Below, piece by piece: positions 57,963 to 64,000 of a stretch of 64,000 nucleotides of DNA; the first letter of the stretch is position 1; each line of letters opens with the position of its first letter. The notes beneath the pieces were generated by a model that saw only the letters and a program-made list of their open reading frames with translations, did not search any database and was not told the DNA's origin. The position numbers and the translations under genes were made by a program. This DNA comes from TK10-74A sp965217625 (GTDB lineage: Bacteria > Chloroflexota > Dehalococcoidia > Bin125), in contig OZ244557.1 of the NCBI GenBank assembly GCA_965217625.1, forward strand, positions 682,001-746,000, read 5' to 3'.

Positions 57963-58805
57963 ATGCCCTACCTGCGCGTCCACGAGATCGATCTGTACTA
58001 CGAAGTGCACGGCGAGGGCCCGGCCCTGGTCTTCGCCCACGGCGCCGGCGGCAACCACCTGGTCTGGTGGCAGCAGGCGCCGGAGTTCGCCCGCGACTAC
58101 CGCGTGATCACCTTCGACCACCGCGCGTTTGGCCTCAGCCGCGACGTGCCGCACGGGCCCGGCCGCCGGGCCTTCCCGCTCGACCTGCACGCCCTGCTCG
58201 ACCACCTGGGCGTCCGCGAGTTCGCCATCGTCGCGCACTCGATGGGCGGCCGCACGGCGACGCCGTTCCTGTGGCTGTTCCCGGATCGCATGCGCGCCCT
58301 GGTGCTCTCGGGCACGATCGGGGGCGCGCTCACCGACGAGGTGCGCGCGATTCAGGCCGCGCACGCGGAGGGCGTCGCCGGGCAGAGCCTGCGCTCGCGC
58401 GCGCTGCGGCCCGGCATCGACCGCGAGGATCCACGACGGGCGCACCTGTTCCGCGCGATCAACCGGCTCAACCCGCCGCGCGGGCGCGACTTCCTCGCGC
58501 CGTCGCCGGGCCTGGGACGCTGGACCGGCTCCACGACGCCCCTGCTGGCGCGGGCCGGCCTGCCCACGCTCTTCGTGGTGGGGGCGCACGATATGATCGT
58601 CCCGGCCGAGGCGATGCGCGCCGCGCATCGGGGGCTGCCGGGCAGCCGCTTCGCGGAGATCGCGAATGCCGGGCACTCGGCCTATTTCGAGCAGCCGGAG
58701 GACTACAACCGTGTGCTGCGGGACTTCCTCAACGACGTCTACCCGCCGGCACGGGCCCCGGTCGCAACGGCCGGCGCGCCGGGCCAGTTGGCGCGGGCCG
58801 ACTAG
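57963..58805 (+). CDS. Alpha/beta hydrolase
   Basis: A 280-residue alpha/beta hydrolase. Oxyanion HGAGGNH; nucleophile in AHSMGGRTA (Ser of SMGG, residue about 93); acid in VGAHDMIVP; His in NAGHSAYFEQ. The order Ser-Asp-His is complete. The cap domain is short. Esters, lactones or C-C bonds could be substrates; nothing more can be said. ATG 57963 begins MPYLRVHEIDLYYEVHG, a standard start. Confidence 0.93.
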   Translation: MPYLRVHEIDLYYEVHGEGPALVFAHGAGGNHLVWWQQAPEFARDYRVITFDHRAFGLSRDVPHGPGRRAFPLDLHALLDHLGVREFAIVAHSMGGRTATPFLWLFPDRMRALVLSGTIGGALTDEVRAIQAAHAEGVAGQSLRSRALRPGIDREDPRRAHLFRAINRLNPPRGRDFLAPSPGLGRWTGSTTPLLARAGLPTLFVVGAHDMIVPAEAMRAAHRGLPGSRFAEIANAGHSAYFEQPEDYNRVLRDFLNDVYPPARAPVATAGAPGQLARAD

Positions 58806-58824
58806 CAAAGATGAGTAGCGCCCC

Positions 58825-60279
58825 ATGAGCACACCACCGCCCGTCGCACGCGACCTCGAAGCCGTCCTCGGCGAGGACGCCGTGCTGTGGGCGCCCGAGG
58901 ACCTGCTGGTCTATGAATACGACGCCACCATCGACCGCGGCGCGCCGCAGGCGATCGCCTTCCCCTCCTCAGCCGACGACGTGGTCGCGATCCTGGGCGT
59001 GGCGCGCGCGCACGGGCTGCCGGTCACGCCGCGCGGCGCCGGCACGGGTCTCAGCGGCGGCGCGCTGGCCGTGCGGGGCGGCATCATCATCGCGATGAAC
59101 CGCATGCGCCGCATCCTCTCGCTCGACGCCGAGGCGCGCACGGCGCTCGTCGAGCCGGGCGTCGTGAACCTCGAACTGGGCCAGGAGGCCGCGCGGCACG
59201 GGCTGGCCTACGCCCCCGACCCCAGCAGCCAGCGCGCCTGCACCATCGGCGGCAACATCGCCGAGAACGCCGGCGGTCCCCACACGCTCGCCCTCGGCAC
59301 GACGACCAATCACGTGCTGGGCGTGGAATTCGTCGATCCCACGGGCGCGGTGCACTGGCTGGGCGGCCCCACCCGCGACACCCCCGGCTACGACCTCGTG
59401 GGCTGCGTCGTCGGCAGCGAGGGCACGCTGGGCATCGTCACCAAGGCGCTCGTGCGCCTGGTGCCGGCGCCCGAGTCGGTCAAGACCTTCCTCGGCATCT
59501 ACGACTCCGTGCGCCAGGCCTCCAACGCCGTCAGCGCGATCGTCCAAGCGGGCATCGTGCCGGCGGCGCTCGAGATGATCGATCGCGTCACGATCGCCGC
59601 CGTGGAGCCCGTGCTCAAGGCCGGCTTCCCGCTCGACGCCGACGCGATCCTGCTAGTCGAGGTCGACGGGCCGGCCCTGCAGGTCGCCGCGGAGGGGGAG
59701 ATCGTCGAGGACGTCCTGCGCCAGTACGACCCCCGCGAGATCCGCACCGCCACCGAGCCCAAGGACCGCGAACTGCTCTGGGCCGGTCGCAAGGGCGCGA
59801 TCAGCGCGCTCGGCCACATCAAGCCCAACTACTACCTGCTGGACGGAGTGGTGCCGCGCACGCAGCTGCCCGACGTGCTGGCCACCGTCTACCGCGTGGC
59901 CGCCGCGTACGACTTCCCGGTCGCGAACGTCTTCCACGCCGGCGACGGCAACCTGCACCCCTGCCTGCTCTTCGACGAGCGCGAGCCCGGCATCACCGAT
60001 CGCGTGCTGGAGGCCGGCGGCGAGATCATGCGAGCCTGCGTGGATGCCGGCGGCGCGATCAGCGGCGAGCACGGCATCGGCCTGGAGAAGCGCTCGTACC
60101 TGCCCTGGATCTTCAGCGACGACGACCTGGACGCGATGAAACAACTGCGATCAGCCTTCGGCGCCGACGACGACTTCAACCCCTGCAAGATCTTCCCCGG
60201 CGGGCACGGCTGCGGCGAGGGGCACGGCGGCCAGCAGCAGAAGCAGATCGCGAAGTTCGGCGCGGACGCGGCCATCTGA
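58825..60279 (+). CDS. glcD: Glycolate/2-hydroxyacid oxidase subunit, FAD-linked (GlcD-like)
   Basis: A 484-residue FAD-dependent subunit of the GlcD/D-lactate dehydrogenase family. The FAD-binding PCMH domain has VTPRGAGTGLSGGA and GGNIAENAGGPHTLALGTT; the C-terminal substrate domain has NVFHAGDGNLHP and GGAISGEHGIGLEKR. With the next two genes it forms the glcDEF arrangement, oxidising glycolate or other 2-hydroxyacids to 2-oxoacids. Its TGA overlaps the ATG of glcE. Confidence 0.95.
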   Translation: MSTPPPVARDLEAVLGEDAVLWAPEDLLVYEYDATIDRGAPQAIAFPSSADDVVAILGVARAHGLPVTPRGAGTGLSGGALAVRGGIIIAMNRMRRILSLDAEARTALVEPGVVNLELGQEAARHGLAYAPDPSSQRACTIGGNIAENAGGPHTLALGTTTNHVLGVEFVDPTGAVHWLGGPTRDTPGYDLVGCVVGSEGTLGIVTKALVRLVPAPESVKTFLGIYDSVRQASNAVSAIVQAGIVPAALEMIDRVTIAAVEPVLKAGFPLDADAILLVEVDGPALQVAAEGEIVEDVLRQYDPREIRTATEPKDRELLWAGRKGAISALGHIKPNYYLLDGVVPRTQLPDVLATVYRVAAAYDFPVANVFHAGDGNLHPCLLFDEREPGITDRVLEAGGEIMRACVDAGGAISGEHGIGLEKRSYLPWIFSDDDLDAMKQLRSAFGADDDFNPCKIFPGGHGCGEGHGGQQQKQIAKFGADAAI

Positions 60280-61490
60280 TGCCCGAACCGGCGGCCGTCG
60301 CGACCCAGTCCTACCGCGTGCGAGGCCGGGAGCCGGGCCGTGTCGTACGACCGCGCAGCGTCGCCGAGGTGCAGGACGCCCTGCGCGCGGCGTCGGCGGC
60401 GGGCGAGGCGGTGATCGTCCAGGGAGGGCGCACGGCCGTCGCGACGGGCGGCCCGCCGGAGCGCTACGATGTCGCGCTTGAGACGACCGCCCTCAACGCG
60501 ATGATCGACCATGAGCCGCAGGACTTCACCGCCACGGTGCAGGCCGGGATGCGCTTCGCCGACCTGCAAGCGCTGCTGGCGCGGCACGGCCAGTCGCTGC
60601 CGCTGGACCCGCCCGGCGGCGCCGACACGACGGTCGGCGGCGTGATCGCGCGCGGGCGCGGGGGACTGCGGCGGGGCGCGTTCGGCGAGGTGCGCGACTG
60701 GCTGATCGGCTGCACGGTCGTGCTCTCCGACGGCCGCGCCGTGCACGGCGGCGGACGCGTCGTCAAGAACGTCAGCGGCTACGACCTGCCCAAGCTGTTC
60801 GCCGGCTCCTGGGGGACGCTGGGCTGCATCGTCGAGGCGTCGTTCAAGCTGCGCCCGCTGCCCGCCCGCGACGCCACGCTGCGCATCGCCGCGGACGACT
60901 TCGCCGGCGCGGTGAATGCGGGACGCGCGCTGGCCCAGCGCCTGCACGGCCTGCACGCCGTGGCGGCCGTCGACGCCGCCTCAGCGGCCGCAGCGGGGCT
61001 CGATGCGGAAGCCTGCCTGCTGATCCGGGCGGGCGGCATGCCCGCGATGGTCGATGAGTTGCTGGCGCTGACCCGCGCGCTCGCGCCGCACGCGGCGGCG
61101 CGCGTGCTGCCGGCCGACGCGGACGTCTGGCAGCGCCTGACCGAGACGACGGCCCCCGCCGACGGCGTGCTGTTGCGCATCGGCTGCCCCCCGCCCGCGC
61201 TCGAAGCCGTCGTCACGGCGGCGCACGACCGCCTCCCAGCCGCGACCCGCCTGGCGTCGCTCGACGGCGGGCTGCTGTGGCTGCGCGTGCCGGAGGCGAG
61301 CGCCGAGGCCGTGACGACGCTGCGCGCCGCCGTCGAAGCGCGGGGCGGCGCGCTGAGCGTGGAGTCGGGCGAGGTCCCCGGCGTCGACCCCTGGGGCGCG
61401 GCCCCGGGCCTGCCGATCATGCGGCGCATCAAGGAGCAGCTCGATCCCACCCGCACGCTCAGCCCGGGCCGCTTCGTGGGGGGGTTGTAG
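60279..61490 (+). CDS. glcE: FAD-binding subunit (GlcE-like)
   Basis: A 403-residue GlcE-like protein, a second FAD-binding (PCMH) subunit: VIVQGGRTAVATGGPP in the position of the dinucleotide turn, and GGVIARGRGGLRRGAFGEVRDWLIG; then VKNVSGYDLPKLFAGSWGTLGCI, well conserved. It starts at an ATG overlapping the glcD stop, and ends 2 nt before the glcF start. It is somewhat longer than E. coli GlcE (about 350). Confidence 0.93.
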   Translation: MPEPAAVATQSYRVRGREPGRVVRPRSVAEVQDALRAASAAGEAVIVQGGRTAVATGGPPERYDVALETTALNAMIDHEPQDFTATVQAGMRFADLQALLARHGQSLPLDPPGGADTTVGGVIARGRGGLRRGAFGEVRDWLIGCTVVLSDGRAVHGGGRVVKNVSGYDLPKLFAGSWGTLGCIVEASFKLRPLPARDATLRIAADDFAGAVNAGRALAQRLHGLHAVAAVDAASAAAAGLDAEACLLIRAGGMPAMVDELLALTRALAPHAAARVLPADADVWQRLTETTAPADGVLLRIGCPPPALEAVVTAAHDRLPAATRLASLDGGLLWLRVPEASAEAVTTLRAAVEARGGALSVESGEVPGVDPWGAAPGLPIMRRIKEQLDPTRTLSPGRFVGGL

Positions 61491-61492
61491 CG

Positions 61493-62875
61493 ATGAGCGC
61501 GCAGACGCCTGCCGCCAGCCGGGGCGCGTTCCGCACGGCGGACGGACCGTCCGACGCGGAACTCAGCCTGTGCGTCCACTGCGGCTTCTGCCTGAGCTAC
61601 TGCCCCACCTATCTGGAGTTGGGCCAAGAGCCCGACTCTCCCCGCGGGCGCTTGCAGCTCATGAAGGCGCTGGCCGAGGAGCGCGTGCAGCCGACGCCCC
61701 GCGTCCTGCAGCACTTCGACCGCTGCCTGCAGTGCCGCGCCTGCGAGACAGCCTGCCCGTCGCTGGTGCCCTACGGGCGCTTGATGGAAGCGACCCGCGC
61801 CGACCTCTTCCAGCAGGGCAGGCTGCTCACGGGCCGGCGGCGCTGGCTCTGGCGTCTGGTCATGCGCGGCGTCTTCCCCTACCCCCGGCGCCTGCGCGCC
61901 CTGGGAACCATGCTGTGGCTCGTGCAGCGAGCGGGCCTGCAGCGACTCGCCCGGCGGACGGGGCTGCTGTCGCGGCTCGCACCGCCGCTGGCGCGCCTGG
62001 ACGCGCTCTCGCCCGACCTGCGACGCCCGTTCTTCCGCCCCTCCGATGTCGAGCGCTACGCGACGCCCAACGCGCCCCGCGCCGGCGTCGCGATGCTGAC
62101 CGGCTGCGTAATGCCCATGAGCCACCCCGAGACGCATCACGCCACGGCGCGCACGCTGTCGCGCAACGGCGTGCGGGTCACCGCCCCCGCGGGCCAAGTC
62201 TGCTGCGGGGCGCTGCACGCCCACGGCGGCGACGTCGAAGCCGCGCGCGCGCTGGCGCGCCGCAACATCGACGCGTTCTCAGATGGCGACGGCTCGTCCG
62301 ATGACGCCGCGCCCGGCGCGATCATCGTCAACGCCGCCGGCTGCGGGTCGCACATGAAGGAGTACGGCCACCTCCTGCGCGACGACGCGCGCTACGCCGA
62401 CCGGGCGCGCGACTTCGCGGCCCGCGTGCGCGACGTGTCGGAGTATCTGCTCGAGGCCGGCTTCGACGCGCCGGGGGGGGCGCTGGAGCGCTCGGTCACC
62501 TATCAGGACTCCTGCCATCTGGTGCACGCGCAGCGCGTCAAGGACGCGCCCCGCGCGCTCCTGCGGTCGATTCCGGGGCTCGACCTGCGCGAGATGCGCA
62601 CGCCCGATCGCTGCTGCGGCAGCGCCGGCCTCTACTCGATCCTGCAAGGCGCGCTCTCGGGCGCGATCCTGCGCGACAAGATGGCCGACGTCGCGCAAAC
62701 CGACGCCGACCAGGTCTGCTCGGCCAACCCCGGTTGCCTGCTCCAACTTGACGCCGGACTCCGACTTTATGTCGAGTCGGACGGTGCGCCGATGCGCAGC
62801 GCCCACGTCATCGACCTGCTCGACGAGAGCTACCGCATCGCCGAGGGCGACGACTACGCGCGGCCGGATCGGTGA
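61493..62875 (+). CDS. glcF: Iron-sulfur subunit (GlcF-like)
   Basis: A 460-residue subunit with two 4Fe-4S ferredoxin motifs, CVHCGFCLSYCPTY and CLQCRACETACPS, in the N-terminal 90 residues, then two CCG-type domains: VCCGALHAHGG and DRCCGSAGLYS. It passes electrons from the flavin subunits to the quinone pool or another carrier. ATG 61493; open frame upstream is not coding. Confidence 0.95.
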   Translation: MSAQTPAASRGAFRTADGPSDAELSLCVHCGFCLSYCPTYLELGQEPDSPRGRLQLMKALAEERVQPTPRVLQHFDRCLQCRACETACPSLVPYGRLMEATRADLFQQGRLLTGRRRWLWRLVMRGVFPYPRRLRALGTMLWLVQRAGLQRLARRTGLLSRLAPPLARLDALSPDLRRPFFRPSDVERYATPNAPRAGVAMLTGCVMPMSHPETHHATARTLSRNGVRVTAPAGQVCCGALHAHGGDVEAARALARRNIDAFSDGDGSSDDAAPGAIIVNAAGCGSHMKEYGHLLRDDARYADRARDFAARVRDVSEYLLEAGFDAPGGALERSVTYQDSCHLVHAQRVKDAPRALLRSIPGLDLREMRTPDRCCGSAGLYSILQGALSGAILRDKMADVAQTDADQVCSANPGCLLQLDAGLRLYVESDGAPMRSAHVIDLLDESYRIAEGDDYARPDR

Positions 62876-62908
62876 CCGCCGCGACCAGCGGCTAGACCAG
62901 CGGCCGGA

Positions 62909-62969
62909 ACCTCCCCTCCGGTTCCCCCTCTCCATCGCTTCAGATGGAGAGGGGGTTAGGGGGTGAGGT
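62909..62969. repeat. Palindromic interspersed element, copy 3 (inverted)
   Basis: Inner hairpin of 13 bp (62924-62936 with 62943-62955), loop GCTTCA, the reverse complement of copy 2's loop, so this copy is inverted. The right arm AGGGGGTGAGGT (62958-62969) is complete; the left arm, ACCTCCCCT, is degraded. It lies 192 nt before the ATG at 63161, the same distance as copy 1 from 776. Confidence 0.85.
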
Positions 62970-62975
62970 TCCCGC

Positions 62976-63160
62976 CGCCCGCCCCGCCGCCCTAAGCGCA
63001 CACAAAACCCCCCGTCAACGGGCGTAAAAATAATGTTACATTGCCGTTACCTTCAATCGGTTGCCCCCACCCCCCCCTCCCCCCACGATCTATACTATGG
63101 GCGCTCGTGTACCGAGCGGTCTCACAAAGGGGCAGCCGGGAATCCAGAAAGGGGATTGTC
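62976..63160 (+). promoter_or_regulatory. Leader region of the second stalked binding-protein gene
   Basis: This 185-bp leader is homologous to that before 776: shared AAAACCCCC-x-GTCAACG, GTTACCTT and a conserved block from about 63107 to the ATG. It contains an interrupted C tract (C5-A-C8-T-C6 at 63064-63084), a TTGCCC at 63061-63066 and a good -10-like TATACT at 63091-63096. The Shine-Dalgarno AAAGGGG is at 63148-63154. Confidence 0.5.
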
Positions 63161-64000
63161 ATGAGCAACCGGAACTACTGGACCGCCCTGCGACAGCGAA
63201 AGATCTCGCGTCGCACCATGTTGGGAGCCAGCGCCAAAGCCGGCGTTGGAGTTGCCGGGCTCGCGCTCGTCGGCTGCGGCGACGACGACGAGCCCGACGC
63301 CGGCGCCGTGGCGGCCGAACGGGCCGCCGCGGCCGCGGAAGAGGCCGCCGCCGCGGCGGTCGCCGCCGGGGAGGCGCGCGCCGCCGACTCCGAGGCCGCG
63401 GCCGCCGTCGCGGCCGAGGCGGCCGACGCCGCGGCCGACGCGGCAGACGCCGCGGGCGAGGCCTCCGCCGCGGCTTCGCAGGCGGCCGACGCCGCGGACG
63501 CGGCCGCCGCCCTGGCCGCCGAGGCGGCCGAATCGGAGGACGCCGCCAACGCGGCCGCCGCCGCGGAAGCCGCCGCGGCGGCGGCCGCCGCCGCAGCCGC
63601 CGCCGCATCCGCGGCCGGTGATCAGGCTGCCGCGGCCGTCGCCGCTGCAGCGTCCGAGGCGGCCGAGGCCGCCGCCCAGGCCGCCCGCGACGCCGCCGCC
63701 GCGGTCGAGGCCGGGACGGCCACCGCGGAGGCCGCCCAGGCCGCCATCGACGCCGCCGCCGAGGCGGCGGCCGCTGCGGCGGCTGCCGCCGGGGAGGCGT
63801 CCGCCGCCGCCGGGGAGGCCGCCGCCACCGCCGCTGAGACCGCCGCCAGCACCGAGGCCGTCGCCGAAGCCGCGGCCGAAACCGCCGCGGCCGCTGTCAT
63901 GGCGGCCGAAGAGGCCGCCGACGCGGCCCAGGAGGCCGCCGAGAGCGCGGCCATGGCGGCAGCGGAGCCGGAGGGCCCGGCTGTGGGCTCCACCGACTTC
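63161..64000 (+). CDS. ABC transporter substrate-binding lipoprotein (partial, window end)
   Basis: The first 280 codons of a close paralogue of the 776 gene, running off the window. The Tat signal SRRTMLGASAKAG and the lipobox LVGC (Cys39) are practically the same. The alanine-rich stalk (residues about 47-270) follows with Glu/Asp spacing, and the frame is open to the last base, which encodes a stretch resembling the 776 stalk-to-domain junction. The binding domain is beyond the window. The leader and palindrome upstream are also duplicated. Confidence 0.85.
   Translation, partial: MSNRNYWTALRQRKISRRTMLGASAKAGVGVAGLALVGCGDDDEPDAGAVAAERAAAAAEEAAAAAVAAGEARAADSEAAAAVAAEAADAAADAADAAGEASAAASQAADAADAAAALAAEAAESEDAANAAAAAEAAAAAAAAAAAAASAAGDQAAAAVAAAASEAAEAAAQAARDAAAAVEAGTATAEAAQAAIDAAAEAAAAAAAAAGEASAAAGEAAATAAETAASTEAVAEAAAETAAAAVMAAEEAADAAQEAAESAAMAAAEPEGPAVGSTDF

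Overview
The window is very GC-rich and gene-dense, with many GTG starts, short gaps and stop/start overlaps. The gene mix suggests a Chloroflexota bacterium, possibly Dehalococcoidia or the marine SAR202 group: Tat-exported lipoprotein peptide-binding proteins, a DUF3090 protein, plant-type LRR secreted proteins, many CaiB/BaiF CoA-transferases, HpcH/HpaI aldolases and SDRs. This assignment is an inference from gene content. No rRNA, tRNA or CRISPR array was seen.

Layout. 1-5.7 kb: a small zinc-ribbon gene, then a peptide ABC-transporter cassette (alanine-rich Tat lipoprotein binding protein and two permeases, no ATPases). 5.9-9.1 kb: DUF3090, a two-domain rhodanese whose catalytic cysteine codon is TGA (probable selenocysteine), and formate-THF ligase. 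9.1-17 kb: a lipoprotein, a DUF35/thiolase-like pair, HtpX, an FmdB-like zinc ribbon, a stand-alone 10-formyl-THF hydrolase-like enzyme, a flavin split-barrel protein and a MacB/Lol-type ABC exporter. 17-26 kb: acyltransferase, SDR, dienelactone hydrolase, a second Tat binding lipoprotein and a 943-residue LRR protein. 26-36 kb: a Crp-type regulator, two MFS transporters, a SpoU methyltransferase, two DinB-like proteins, SDR, enoyl-CoA hydratase, a VTT membrane protein and an ArsR-type regulator. 36-46 kb: a class III aminotransferase, a NucS-like nuclease between direct repeats, and gltBD. 46-57 kb: tandem HpcH/HpaI aldolases, five CoA-transferases around an MFS permease and three HEPN-like genes. 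57-63 kb: CinA-like protein, alpha/beta hydrolase and glcDEF. The window ends inside a paralogue of the first binding protein, carrying the same leader and palindromic element.

Together the genes describe a heterotroph that imports peptides and organic acids, activates acids by CoA transfer, degrades them by thiolase, hydratase, SDR and aldolase steps, oxidises 2-hydroxyacids with a GlcDEF-type dehydrogenase, and handles one-carbon units through tetrahydrofolate. Nitrogen is assimilated by GOGAT.

The strongest unusual signals are: the TGA-encoded active site of the rhodanese, with a perfect hairpin immediately downstream; two same-order paired CoA-transferase operons that appear to lack the canonical catalytic Asp; the duplicated binding-protein leader with palindromes and homopolymer tracts; the HEPN duplication; and the nuclease bracketed by copies of the neighbouring gene's 3' end.
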